64,000 nucleotides of DNA from Microbacterium algeriense (lineage in GTDB: Bacteria; Actinomycetota; Actinomycetes; Actinomycetales; Microbacteriaceae), in NCBI RefSeq assembly GCF_008868005.1, contig NZ_WAAO01000002.1:744001-808000 (forward strand), read 5' to 3'. Shown piece by piece: positions 1 through 8,262 of this stretch; position 1 is the stretch's first letter, and each line of letters begins with the position of its first letter. Made by a program: the position numbers and the translations under genes. The notes under the pieces were generated by a model. That model saw only the letters and a program-made list of their open reading frames with translations. It made no database searches and was not told where the DNA came from.

Positions 1-1
1 C

Positions 2-739
2 CGCGCGTATCTGCTGCAGGTGGGGGAGAAGGCGCTGATCTGGATCCGCCTCGTCGCGAAGGGGCGTGCCGGTCATGGCAGCCGCCTGCACGAGGACAAC
101 GCGGTGACGAAGCTGGCGGAGGCCGTCGCCGCGATCGGAAGGACGCGCTGGCCGCTCCGGCTGACCCCCACGACGGAGGCGCTGCTCGAGGGTCTCAGCG
201 CCCTCAGCGGACGCAGCACGGACGACCCCGATGCCCTCGCGGCGGCCGCCGGTCCCGCCGAGGCTTTCCTGCGCTCCACCTTCCGCACCACGACCAACCC
301 CACCGCACTCACGGCCGGCTACAAGCACAACGTGATCCCGGAGCGGGCCGAGGCGCTGATCGACGTCCGAGTGATCCCCGGCACCGAGGACGACGTGCTC
401 GCCGAGCTGCAGCAGATCGTCGGCGACGACATCGTCATCGAGACGGTCGTGCGTGATATCGGCATGGAGACGCCGTTCGAGGGGGAGCTCGTCGAGGCCA
501 TGGTGGCGAGCATCGGCCGACACGACCCCGGCGTGCCGGTGATCCCGTACCTGCTCGGCGCGGGGACGGACAACAAGGCGCTGGCCTTCCTCGGCATCAC
601 CGGATATGGATTCGCCCCGCTGCGGCTGCCTGCCGACCTCGACTTCACGGGCATGTTCCACGGAGTCGACGAGCGCGTTCCCGTAGAATCGCTTGTCTTC
701 GGCCAGCGGGTGCTGACCGATCTGCTGCGCACGTACTGA
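2..739 (+). CDS. M20 family metallopeptidase, C-terminal part (cut by window edge)
   Basis: The reading frame is open from base 2, so this gene begins outside the window. The visible part covers most of the lid/dimerisation domain and the end of the catalytic domain of an M20 (carboxypeptidase/dipeptidase) peptidase. The segment GYKHNVIPERAEALIDVRV is the conserved dimerisation-domain strand, and MFHGVDERVP near the C-terminus carries the last zinc-ligand histidine of the family. Such enzymes hydrolyse small peptides or N-acyl amino acids in the cytoplasm; the substrate cannot be told. The GTG at position 20 is internal, not a start. It ends 40 bases before uppP on the same strand and may be co-transcribed with it. 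Confidence 0.85.
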   Translation, partial: RAYLLQVGEKALIWIRLVAKGRAGHGSRLHEDNAVTKLAEAVAAIGRTRWPLRLTPTTEALLEGLSALSGRSTDDPDALAAAAGPAEAFLRSTFRTTTNPTALTAGYKHNVIPERAEALIDVRVIPGTEDDVLAELQQIVGDDIVIETVVRDIGMETPFEGELVEAMVASIGRHDPGVPVIPYLLGAGTDNKALAFLGITGYGFAPLRLPADLDFTGMFHGVDERVPVESLVFGQRVLTDLLRTY

Positions 740-779
740 GCGCCGCCCGCTCCGTGCCACCCTGACCTGAAGGCCCTCC

Positions 780-1604
780 ATGCATCTGCTCGAAGCACTG
801 ATCCTCGGCATCGTCCAAGGGCTCACCGAGTTCCTCCCGATCTCGTCCAGCGCGCACCTGCGCATCCTCGGCACGTTCCTGCCGTCGGGGGAGGACCCAG
901 GCGCGGCGTTCACCGCGATCACCCAGATCGGCACCGAGGCGGCCGTGGTGGTCTTCTTCTGGCGCGACATCGTGCGCATCGTCACGCAGTGGTTCCGCTC
1001 GCTGGTCGGCAAGGCGCCCCGGAACGACCCGGACGCCAGGATGGGCTGGCTGATCATCATCGGCAGCATCCCGATCGTCCTGCTCGGCCTGCTGTTCCAG
1101 GATCAGATCGAGACGGTGCTGCGGTCGATGTGGATCGTCGCGATCATGCTGATCGTGTTCGGCATCCTCCTGGGAGTAGCCGACTACGTCGGCGCGAAGC
1201 GCCGCAAGCTCGACGACCTCACGTACCCGCACGGCATCGCCTTCGGCTTCGCCCAGGCGCTCGCGCTCATCCCCGGCGTCTCCCGCTCGGGCGGCACCAT
1301 CACGATGGGGCTCTTCCTCGGCTACGAGCGTGCCGCCGCCGCGCGCTACGCCTTCCTGCTCGCGATCCCCGCGGTGTTCGGCAGCGGCTTCTACCAGGTG
1401 TTCAAGAGCTGGGACGAGCCGTCGTTCTTCTCGTTCGGCGACACGCTCGCCGCGACCGGCATCGCGTTCGTGGTGGCGCTCGGCGTGATCGCCTTCTTCA
1501 TGAACTGGATCTCGAAGCGCAGCTTCCTGCCGTTCGTGATCTACCGGATCCTGCTCGGCACCGTGCTGCTGGTTCTCCTCGGCACCGGCGTGATCGCGGC
1601 CTGA
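780..1604 (+). CDS. uppP: Undecaprenyl-diphosphate phosphatase UppP (BacA)
   Basis: Integral membrane phosphatase (274 aa) that recycles undecaprenyl diphosphate to the monophosphate lipid carrier for peptidoglycan and other envelope polymers; it gives low-level bacitracin tolerance in other bacteria. The two family signatures are visible: [11 protein letters not shown] near residues 17-27 and PGVSRSGGT near residue 165. About eight hydrophobic segments fit the usual topology, and the length is typical. Start ATG at 780 follows a weak purine-rich stretch. It converges on the PAC2 gene with only 6 bases between the stop codons. Confidence 0.95.
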   Translation: MHLLEALILGIVQGLTEFLPISSSAHLRILGTFLPSGEDPGAAFTAITQIGTEAAVVVFFWRDIVRIVTQWFRSLVGKAPRNDPDARMGWLIIIGSIPIVLLGLLFQDQIETVLRSMWIVAIMLIVFGILLGVADYVGAKRRKLDDLTYPHGIAFGFAQALALIPGVSRSGGTITMGLFLGYERAAAARYAFLLAIPAVFGSGFYQVFKSWDEPSFFSFGDTLAATGIAFVVALGVIAFFMNWISKRSFLPFVIYRILLGTVLLVLLGTGVIAA

Positions 1605-1610
1605 CCCGCG

Positions 1611-2459
1611 TCAGCGCTTACGGTCTCCGGAGCCGTCGTCGCGGCGCCGGAGGTACCGTTCGAACGCCTGCGCGATCGCATCTCCCGAGGCGTCGGGCGA
1701 GTCCCACGTGTCGCGCGTGCGCTCGAGCTGGCGGATGTACTCCGCCATGTCCTCGTCCTCGGAGGCGGCCGCATCGATCGAGGCCTCCCATGCTGCGGCC
1801 TCCGTGCGCAGACGCTGACGATCGACGTCGACCCCGGTCAGCTCCTCCAGCCGGTCCAGCAGGGCGAGGGTGACCTTAGGCGAGGGCGCCGCAGACGCCA
1901 CGTAGTGGGGGACGCTGGCCCAGAGACTCGCGGTGGGGATGCCCGCGTTCTCGGCGAAGTGCTCGAACACCGAGAGGATGCCGACCGGTCCTTCGTACAT
2001 CGACCGCTCGAGGCCGTGCGCCTCGCGCACCTGCTCGTTCTGGCTCGAGGCGAAGATCGAGATGGGGCGCGTGTGCGGGACGTCGGAGAGCATCGCGCCC
2101 AACGTCACGAATCCGGTGATGTCGTCACGGAGCGCCACGTCGATGAACTCCGCGGCGAACGACTGCCAGGTGCGCGCAGGCTCCGCGCCGGTCAGGAGCC
2201 AGAACTCCGGACCCGGACCAGGGTCGCGCGGGCGCCAGAGCCCCGCCTCCGGCCAGCTGAGCTGGCGCCGCCCCTCGGCGTCCATGCGGGTGGACGGGCG
2301 CGTGTACTGATAGTCGAAATACAGCTCGGGGTCGACCGAGTGCACGAGGTCGTATTCGCGTGACGAGCGCAGCGCCTCGACCGCGCCGCTCGCCGCCTCG
2401 CCTGCATCGTTCCAGCCGTCGAAGGCGGCGATGATGATGCGCGGACCGAGAACATCCAT
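1611..2459 (-). CDS. PAC2 family protein (proteasome assembly chaperone 2-like)
   Basis: A 282-aa protein of the actinobacterial PAC2 family, beginning MDVLGPRIIIAAFDGWNDAGEAAS, where the FDGWNDAG motif is typical. The fold is related to eukaryotic proteasome assembly chaperones and the family is often encoded near uppP and proteasome-linked genes, but its biochemical role in bacteria is unknown. I chose ATG 2459 over the longer frame because AAGGGAG lies 6 bases upstream and a TAGCCT -10 lies about 37 bases upstream. It is divergent from the HAD gene. The C-terminus is acidic and then arginine-rich. Confidence 0.88.
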   Translation of the reverse strand: MDVLGPRIIIAAFDGWNDAGEAASGAVEALRSSREYDLVHSVDPELYFDYQYTRPSTRMDAEGRRQLSWPEAGLWRPRDPGPGPEFWLLTGAEPARTWQSFAAEFIDVALRDDITGFVTLGAMLSDVPHTRPISIFASSQNEQVREAHGLERSMYEGPVGILSVFEHFAENAGIPTASLWASVPHYVASAAPSPKVTLALLDRLEELTGVDVDRQRLRTEAAAWEASIDAAASEDEDMAEYIRQLERTRDTWDSPDASGDAIAQAFERYLRRRDDGSGDRKR

Positions 2460-2496
2460 CGATGGCTCCCTTCGACGTCGCGGATGTGATCCCTCC

Positions 2497-2502
2497 AGGC
2501 TA
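2497..2502 (-). promoter_or_regulatory. Probable -10 element of the PAC2 gene
   Basis: TAGCCT on the minus strand, with a leader of about 30 bases containing a Shine-Dalgarno-like AAGGGAG. It shares an 88-bp divergent region with the HAD hydrolase promoter. Confidence 0.45.
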
Positions 2503-2534
2503 GCCCGCGACGACGGGATGTGGGCGGCCCCGGC

Positions 2535-2540
2535 TAGCAT
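2535..2540 (+). promoter_or_regulatory. Probable -10 element, leaderless HAD hydrolase mRNA
   Basis: TAGCAT ends 7 bases before GTG 2548. No Shine-Dalgarno sequence lies between, which fits transcription beginning at the start codon. Confidence 0.55.
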
Positions 2541-2547
2541 GGGTTCA

Positions 2548-3231
2548 GTGAGCAGAAAACCCAGCGCGGTCCTTTGGGACATGGATGGAACACTCGTCGA
2601 CACCGAGCCCTACTGGATGGCGGCGGAGACGGCGCTGGTGGAGTCGTTCGGCGGATCGTGGAGCCACGCCGATGCCCTGCAGCTGGTCGGAAGCGGGCTG
2701 CTCGACAGCGCAGTGATCCTGCAGAACGCGGGCGTGGCGATGGAGGCGGAGGCCATCGTCTCGCACCTGACCGACGTCGTTCAGAACTCGTTGCGCACCC
2801 AGGGAGTGCCGTTCCGGCCGGGAGCGCAGGAGCTTCTGCGCGATCTGCGGGACGCCGGAGTGCCGACGGGGCTGGTGACGATGTCCCTGCGGCGGATGGC
2901 GCTGAGCGTCGTCGACCTGATCGACTTCGAGCCCTTCGACATCGTCGTCGCCGGCGATGACGTCGACAACCCGAAGCCGCACCCCGAGCCGTACCTCCAG
3001 GCGGCCGCGCTCCTGGATATCGACATCGCCGAGGCGATCGTGATCGAGGACTCGCCCACGGGCGTCCGCGCCGGTCTCGCCTCCGGCGCACTGACCCTCG
3101 CCGTGCCGCACATCGTCTCGCTCGACGGTCTCGGAGCGCATGAGCTGTGGCCGACGCTCGACGGGCGCGGCAGCGTCGACCTCGTCGATCTGCACCAGCG
3201 TCGGAGCGCCGTGATGGGAGCGACGCGATGA
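2548..3231 (+). CDS. HAD-superfamily hydrolase (beta-phosphoglucomutase/phosphatase-like)
   Basis: A 227-aa HAD phosphatase. Motif I is WDMDGTLVDTEP near the N-terminus (nucleophile and acid/base aspartates), motif III/IV is seen as GDDVDNPKPHPEPY followed by VIEDSPTGVRAG. The cap insertion between residues about 18 and 90 is the small helical type of sugar-phosphate phosphatases; the substrate is unknown. GTG 2548 is preferred over ATG 2539 because TAGCAT sits exactly where a leaderless promoter requires. The stop overlaps the trmI start as ATGA, so the two are translationally coupled. Confidence 0.9.
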   Translation: MSRKPSAVLWDMDGTLVDTEPYWMAAETALVESFGGSWSHADALQLVGSGLLDSAVILQNAGVAMEAEAIVSHLTDVVQNSLRTQGVPFRPGAQELLRDLRDAGVPTGLVTMSLRRMALSVVDLIDFEPFDIVVAGDDVDNPKPHPEPYLQAAALLDIDIAEAIVIEDSPTGVRAGLASGALTLAVPHIVSLDGLGAHELWPTLDGRGSVDLVDLHQRRSAVMGATR

Positions 3232-4247
3232 CCGAGACGCGCGCTCCGCGGCCCAGCGGTCCGTTCCGGGTGGGCGACCGCGTACAGCTCACCGGGCCCA
3301 AGGGGCGGCTGCACACCGTGACGCTGCGCGAGGACGGCGAGCTGCACACCCACCAGGGCGTGCTCCGTCACCGCGATCTCATCGGCCTCCCGGACGGCTC
3401 CGTCGTGGCGAACAGCTCCGGCCATGACTATCTCGCCCTGCGTCCGCTGCTGCGGGACTTCGCGATGTCGATGCCGCGAGGAGCGGCGATCGTCTACCCG
3501 AAGGACGCCGCGCAGATCGTCATGCAGGCCGACATCTTCCCCGGCGCCGTCGTCGTCGAGGCCGGCGTGGGCTCGGGGGCGCTGTCCCTCTCGCTCCTGC
3601 GCGCGGTCGGTCCCGCGGGCTCTCTGATCTCGTTCGAGCGCCGCGAGGACTTCGCCGATGTGGCGAAGGGCAACGTGGAGACCTTCTTCGGCGAGCGACC
3701 GGACACCTGGCGCGTCGTCGTGGGCGACCTGGTCCAGGCACTGCCGGCCGAGGTGTCGCCGGGGAGCGTCGATCGCGTCGTCCTCGACATGCTCGCGCCC
3801 TGGGAGTGCATGGACGTGGTCGCCGACGCATTGACACCGGGCGGGGTCGTGCTCTGCTACGTGGCGACCGCGACCCAGCTGTCGCGCGTGGCCGAGTACA
3901 TCCGCGCCACGGGGCTCTTCACGGATCCGGACGCGTCCGAGACGATGGTCCGCGGCTGGCACGTGGAGGGGCTCGCCGTGCGCCCTGACCACCGCATGGT
4001 CGCCCACACCGGTTTCCTGCTGACCGCCCGCCGGCTGGCCCCCGGGGCGGTCGCTCCCTCGGTCAAGCGTCGCGCCTCGAAGAGCAGCTATGGCGACGCG
4101 GACGTGGAGGCGTGGACGCCCGGCGCTCTCGGGGACAGGGAGATCAGCGACAAGAATCTCCGCAAGCGCGCCCGGGAGGCCGAGAAGGCAGCAGAAGGGG
4201 CGCGTCAGGCCGCGGCGACGCGCGAATCGGGGCACGCGACGGAATAG
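3228..4247 (+). CDS. trmI: tRNA (adenine58-N1)-methyltransferase TrmI
   Basis: SAM-dependent enzyme (339 aa) that makes m1A58 in the T-loop of tRNA. An N-terminal beta-barrel (FRVGDRVQLTGPKGRLHTVTL) precedes the Rossmann domain, whose SAM motif VVEAGVGSGALSLSLL is near residue 107 and whose catalytic region is VDRVVLDMLAPWE. The Ala/Arg/Glu-rich C-terminal tail after about residue 280 is low complexity. The start overlaps the HAD stop by 4 bases. In mycobacteria the orthologue lies just upstream of the mpa/pup/proteasome genes; here the next gene is an FKBP-like lipoprotein instead. Confidence 0.93.
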   Translation: MTETRAPRPSGPFRVGDRVQLTGPKGRLHTVTLREDGELHTHQGVLRHRDLIGLPDGSVVANSSGHDYLALRPLLRDFAMSMPRGAAIVYPKDAAQIVMQADIFPGAVVVEAGVGSGALSLSLLRAVGPAGSLISFERREDFADVAKGNVETFFGERPDTWRVVVGDLVQALPAEVSPGSVDRVVLDMLAPWECMDVVADALTPGGVVLCYVATATQLSRVAEYIRATGLFTDPDASETMVRGWHVEGLAVRPDHRMVAHTGFLLTARRLAPGAVAPSVKRRASKSSYGDADVEAWTPGALGDREISDKNLRKRAREAEKAAEGARQAAATRESGHATE

Positions 4248-4250
4248 ACT
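4245..4250 (+). promoter_or_regulatory. Probable -10 element, leaderless FKBP-like lipoprotein mRNA
   Basis: TAGACT ends 7 bases before GTG 4258 and overlaps the trmI stop codon region; it supports that GTG as the true start. Confidence 0.6.
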
Positions 4251-4257
4251 GGAGCGC

Positions 4258-5190
4258 GTGCGTAAAACGTCCGCCGTTCTGGCATCCCTCAGCCTCGCCG
4301 TCCTCGCCCTGACGGGCTGCACCGCCGTCTCCTCCGAGGCGTCGCCCGCATGCGATCGCAGCGCCGATGACGCGGGGATCCGGGATGCAGTGACCGTGGA
4401 GGGGCCCATCGGCCAGACGCCGGATGTGTCGGTGTTCGCGCCGCTGCAGCTCACGAAGTCCGCCGTCGCCGACGCGACGGTGGGTGACGGACGCCAGATC
4501 GTCGACGACACCCAGGGGCTCGTCGCCGAGATCTCGATCTTCCGCGGTGACACGGGGGAGCAGATCTTCGCGACCTCCTACGACAAGAACCGCGGCCAGA
4601 TCTCCACGGCCGCGCACTGGGCACAGCAGTCGCCGGGCCTTGCGACCGTCTTCGACTGCGCCACCGCCGGCACCCGGATCGTCGCCGGCCTCACGCCCGA
4701 GGACTTCGGAGAGAACAACGTCCAGGGCTTCGGCCTCGACCCCGACACGAACGTGGTGTTCGTGATCGACGTCGTCGACGTGTTCCTGGACCGCGCGGAG
4801 GGCACCCTCCAGTTCAACGATGCCAAGGGCATGCCCACCGTCGTGCGCGCCTCGGACGGCACGCCGGGCATCATCATCCCGGATGCCGCAGCGCCGACGA
4901 AGCAGCAGATGCAGACGCTCATCAAGGGCGACGGCGACCCCGTGACCGCCGACCAGCTGCCGCTCGTCAACGTGATGGCCGTCGGCTGGGACGACAAGCA
5001 GGTCATCTCCAACACGTGGGAGCAGACCTTCAGCGTCGATCTCGCCTCGAGCGCCCCCACGGTCGCCGAGGCGCTGGTGGGACAGCCCGTCGGCTCCCAG
5101 GTCCTCGTGGTCACCCCTGCCGCTGACGGGGCACCCGCCGTCGCCTACGTCGTCGACATCCTGGGCGCAGTGACGGCGCCCACGCAATGA
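4258..5190 (+). CDS. FKBP-like peptidyl-prolyl isomerase lipoprotein
   Basis: A 310-aa exported protein. Its signal peptide (VRKTSAVLASLSLAVLALTGC) ends in lipobox LTGC with the acylated cysteine at residue 21, so it should be anchored to the outer face of the membrane. The body resembles two FKBP-type domains; the last about 90 residues (VNVMAVGWDDKQVI ... GSQVLVVTP ... AYVVDILGAV) follow the FKBP strand pattern, although active-site aromatics look poorly conserved, so isomerase activity is uncertain. GTG 4258 is chosen because it follows a TAGACT box and makes a clean signal peptide. It overlaps pafB by 4 bases and heads the pafBC-tatAC unit. Confidence 0.8.
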   Translation: MRKTSAVLASLSLAVLALTGCTAVSSEASPACDRSADDAGIRDAVTVEGPIGQTPDVSVFAPLQLTKSAVADATVGDGRQIVDDTQGLVAEISIFRGDTGEQIFATSYDKNRGQISTAAHWAQQSPGLATVFDCATAGTRIVAGLTPEDFGENNVQGFGLDPDTNVVFVIDVVDVFLDRAEGTLQFNDAKGMPTVVRASDGTPGIIIPDAAAPTKQQMQTLIKGDGDPVTADQLPLVNVMAVGWDDKQVISNTWEQTFSVDLASSAPTVAEALVGQPVGSQVLVVTPAADGAPAVAYVVDILGAVTAPTQ

Positions 5191-6182
5191 TGGCCGCCCG
5201 GATCCCCGCGGAGGAGCGCCTGACGAACCTCGTCGTGGCGCTCATGTCCACGGAGATCGGGCTGACGAAGCAGCAGATCCTCGACAACGTGTCCGGGTAC
5301 CGCCAACGCGCGGACGCCGGGACGCGGTCCGACGCCCTCGAGAAGATGTTCGAGCGCGACAAGGAGGAGCTGCGCGCACTCGGAGTGCCGATCGAGACAC
5401 TGGGGGACGCCGCAGATCCCAACGATCTCCGCGAGGCCCGTTATCGCATTCCTCAGGCGGAATACGATCTGCCAGGAGACATCGAGTTCTCGCCGGCGGA
5501 GCTCGCCGTGCTTCGTCTCGCCGGGAGCGTCTGGAGCGCGGAATCCGTCTCCGGCGACGCGCAGTCCGGCGTCCGGAAGATCCGAGCGCTGGGCATCGAC
5601 GGCGACGAGCCGATCATCGGATTCGCGCCGCGCATCACGGCACGGGACGCGGCCTTCGCGCCGCTGCAGGACGCGATCGAGCGGTGCCGAGTGGTCACCT
5701 TCGACTATCTCAAGCCCGGTGAGGATGCGCCGCGCCGTCGAACCGTCCGGCCGCTCGCGCTGGTCGACTACGAAGCGCGCTGGCACGTGTTCGGCGTGGA
5801 CGTCGACGCCGACGGGGACCGGACGTTCCTGCTCAGCCGGATCGTGGGGGATGTCCGCGTCACGGCCAAGAGCTTCGACGCGACGCTGCGCGACGGAGCG
5901 GGGGAGAGGGCGCTGGCCGGGCTCGAGCGCGTCGCCTCGGCGAACTCCGCACTGCTGGAGGTCACGCCCGGAACCGAGGCAGCGCTCCGGCTCGGTCGTC
6001 GGGCGACCGCCGCCGCGCAGGGGATCACCGTGCCCTTCGTCGACCTGCACATCCTCGCCGACGAGCTCGCGTCGTACGGCCCCGAGGTGCGGGTGGTCGA
6101 GCCGGCGCCGCTGCGCGAGGCCGTCATCGCCCGTCTCGAGGCCGTGGTCAGGGCGCACACCGATGAGGGGGAGACGCGATGA
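5187..6182 (+). CDS. pafB: Proteasome accessory factor PafB-like WYL-domain regulator
   Basis: 331-aa transcription factor with an N-terminal winged helix (LVVALMSTEIGLTKQQILDNV), a middle WYL sensor domain (residues about 150-245, the WYL triad region reads WHVFGVDVDADGDR) and a WCX C-terminal extension. With PafC it forms the PafBC activator that drives the LexA-independent DNA-damage response in mycobacteria by binding single-stranded DNA. It overlaps both neighbours by 4 bases (ATGA), so PafB and PafC are made stoichiometrically. No pafA lies upstream. Confidence 0.92.
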   Translation: MMAARIPAEERLTNLVVALMSTEIGLTKQQILDNVSGYRQRADAGTRSDALEKMFERDKEELRALGVPIETLGDAADPNDLREARYRIPQAEYDLPGDIEFSPAELAVLRLAGSVWSAESVSGDAQSGVRKIRALGIDGDEPIIGFAPRITARDAAFAPLQDAIERCRVVTFDYLKPGEDAPRRRTVRPLALVDYEARWHVFGVDVDADGDRTFLLSRIVGDVRVTAKSFDATLRDGAGERALAGLERVASANSALLEVTPGTEAALRLGRRATAAAQGITVPFVDLHILADELASYGPEVRVVEPAPLREAVIARLEAVVRAHTDEGETR

Positions 6183-7165
6183 GCGAGAAGTCAAAGCCCC
6201 TGCTGGCCGCCGACCGCGTGCGGCTCTACCTCACCCTCGTGCCCTATCTCCTCGAGCACGGGCAGGTGTCGCTCGCCGAGGCGGCGGCGGAGTTCGGCGT
6301 CACCCCGCAGGAGATGCGCGGGATGGTCGAGAAGCTCACCGTGATCGGGCTGCCGGGAGAGTCGGGCTATTGGCAGCAGCCCCAGGAGATGTTCGACATC
6401 AACTGGGATCTGCTGGACCTCGAGGACGTCATCGAGATCACGAACGACGTCGCGCTCCGTCGCGTTCCCCGGTTCACCGCGCGCGAGGCCGCCGCGCTCC
6501 TCGCCGGGCTGCAGATGGTGGCGGCCGTCCCGGCGGTCTCCGACTCCGGCCTCGTCGCCGGCCTGATCTCGAAGCTGTCGCGGGGCGCGGCGGATGCACC
6601 GGCGGATGTGGTCGTGGCGCCCAGCGCCGTGGACGAGGTGCGAGAGGCGGTCGCGCGCGGTCTCCAGCACGGCGTGGCGCTCTCCTTCACGTACCAGGCT
6701 CCGGATGCCGCACCGACGACGAGGACCGTCGATCCCGTGCAGATCCTGATCACCAACGGGCAGTGGTACCTCCAGGGCTGGTGTCACCTGCGCCAGGCCA
6801 TGCGCACCTTCCATCTGGATCGGGTCAGTGCGCCCGTCCTCACCGACATCCCCATCACCCATGGCGGCGATCTCGTGCCGGAGGCGTTCGTCGGTCTCGA
6901 CGCCGAGCGCGAAGTCACCGTGCGCGTGCCGGAGAGACTGGCGCCGCTGCTGACCGGGTTCCTGCCGCGCGGCACGGAGCACACCGTGGTGAACGGCACC
7001 GTGACGATGAAGCTGCACCTCGCGGATCCGCGCGGCATCAAGCGGCTCGCGGCTCGATTCGGGGGCTCGATGGTGGTGCTCGATCCGGGCATCGCGCGTT
7101 CGGCGGCGAGGGACTGGGCGGCGTCAGGACTCGCGCTCTACCGTCGCCCCGATCCCGAGGTTTGA
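6179..7165 (+). CDS. pafC: Proteasome accessory factor PafC-like WYL-domain regulator
   Basis: 328-aa paralogue and partner of PafB. The N-terminal helix-turn-helix includes VSLAEAAAEFGVTPQEMRGMVEKL; the WYL domain carries WYLQGWCHLRQAMRTFHLDRV near residues 195-215, and a WCX-type C-terminus follows. Expected role: the second half of the PafBC DNA-damage activator. It begins with an ATGA overlap with pafB. The stop is 44 bases before tatA, with a separate TAGACT box in between, so tatA can also be transcribed on its own. Confidence 0.92.
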   Translation: MSEKSKPLLAADRVRLYLTLVPYLLEHGQVSLAEAAAEFGVTPQEMRGMVEKLTVIGLPGESGYWQQPQEMFDINWDLLDLEDVIEITNDVALRRVPRFTAREAAALLAGLQMVAAVPAVSDSGLVAGLISKLSRGAADAPADVVVAPSAVDEVREAVARGLQHGVALSFTYQAPDAAPTTRTVDPVQILITNGQWYLQGWCHLRQAMRTFHLDRVSAPVLTDIPITHGGDLVPEAFVGLDAEREVTVRVPERLAPLLTGFLPRGTEHTVVNGTVTMKLHLADPRGIKRLAARFGGSMVVLDPGIARSAARDWAASGLALYRRPDPEV

Positions 7166-7169
7166 TCTG

Positions 7170-7175
7170 TAGACT
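7170..7175 (+). promoter_or_regulatory. Probable -10 element upstream of tatA
   Basis: TAGACT, identical to the hexamer before the FKBP-like gene, but with a leader of about 28 bases before ATG 7210. It gives tatAC-helY-lnt a possible internal promoter. Confidence 0.45.
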
Positions 7176-7209
7176 GGACCGAACGATCACGACGACGGGA
7201 AACCCTGAC

Positions 7210-7446
7210 ATGTTCGCTGGAATGCAAGGTTGGCACCTGCTCATCGTGCTGGCCGTTATCCTCCTTCTGTTCGGCGCGGCCAAGCTGCCGGCCCTCGCGA
7301 AGAGCATGGGCCAGTCGGCCCGCGTGTTCAAGGGCGAGATGAAGGCGATGAAGGAGGAGGACGCCGCTCGGACGGACTCCACGGTCGCCGAGCCCTCGTC
7401 GGCGAAGGACTCGGGCATCGACCCTGAGACTCCGCCCCGCGCCTGA
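7210..7446 (+). CDS. tatA: Twin-arginine translocase subunit TatA
   Basis: 78-aa protein with one N-terminal membrane helix (HLLIVLAVILLLFGAAKLP), the FGAxKLP hinge, an amphipathic helix (ALAKSMGQSARVFKGEM) and an acidic tail. It oligomerises to form the variable pore that moves folded twin-arginine proteins across the membrane. The sequence is normal for actinobacterial TatA. ATG 7210 is chosen because it places the helix at the N-terminus; longer versions of this frame overlap pafC. tatC follows 6 bases after the stop. Confidence 0.96.
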   Translation: MFAGMQGWHLLIVLAVILLLFGAAKLPALAKSMGQSARVFKGEMKAMKEEDAARTDSTVAEPSSAKDSGIDPETPPRA

Positions 7447-7452
7447 CCGGCC

Positions 7453-8262
7453 GTGGCAGCCCTCGAACCGACGGTGATGCCCAAGGCGGATCGGGAACGG
7501 CGGATGTCGCTCGGTGCGCATCTCGTCGAACTCCGCAAGCGCCTGATGATCGCGGCGCTCGCTCTCGTGCTGGGCATGGTGGTGGCGTTCCTGGTCACCG
7601 ACCCCGTCATCAGTTTCATCACCAAGCCGATCAATGACATCGCCGAGCAGCGTGGCGAGGATGTCGCGGCACTCGTGTACTCGACGATCACCGGTCCGTT
7701 CGACATGCGCATGCGGATCGCCTTCTCGCTCGGACTGTTCATCTCCGCGCCGGTCTGGTTGTGGCAGATCTGGGCGTTCATCATGCCGGGGCTCACGCGC
7801 AAGGAGATCCGGTACACCGTGGCCTTCGTCGCCGCCTCGGTGCCGCTGTTCTTCGCCGGCTGCTACGTCGGGGTGATGATCCAGCCGCACATCATCGAGC
7901 TGATGGCCAGCTTCACGCCGGAGGGGGCGAAGAACCTCTTCCAAGCGCAGGAGTACTACGACTTCATCTTCAAGCTGATGATCGTGATCGGCATCTCGTT
8001 CGTGCTCCCTGTCTTCCTGGTGGCGCTGAACGTCGCCGGCGTCATGTCGGGTCGCGCGATCCTCAAGGGGTGGCGCGTGGCGATCATCATCGCGACGGTC
8101 TTCGCCGCCCTCGCCACGCCCGCGGCCGACGTGATCAGCATGCTGATGCTCGCCGGGATCCTGATCGTCCTGTTCTTCGCTGCGGCCGGACTCTCCCTGC
8201 TCTTCGATCGCCGCAAGCGCAAACGCGATGAGGCCGCGGGGCTCCTGCCGGACGCGGCATGA
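7453..8262 (+). CDS. tatC: Twin-arginine translocase subunit TatC
   Basis: 269-aa six-helix membrane protein that receives twin-arginine signal peptides. The conserved N-terminal LGAHLVELRKRLMIA and the loop segment FIMPGLTRKEIRY are present. The C-terminus is basic (FDRRKRKRDEAAG). GTG 7453 is the first start in frame; ATG 7504 (MSLGAHL) is an alternative start. The stop overlaps the helY start by 4 bases, as in other actinobacteria where tatA-tatC-helY are contiguous. Confidence 0.96.
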   Translation: MAALEPTVMPKADRERRMSLGAHLVELRKRLMIAALALVLGMVVAFLVTDPVISFITKPINDIAEQRGEDVAALVYSTITGPFDMRMRIAFSLGLFISAPVWLWQIWAFIMPGLTRKEIRYTVAFVAASVPLFFAGCYVGVMIQPHIIELMASFTPEGAKNLFQAQEYYDFIFKLMIVIGISFVLPVFLVALNVAGVMSGRAILKGWRVAIIIATVFAALATPAADVISMLMLAGILIVLFFAAAGLSLLFDRRKRKRDEAAGLLPDAA

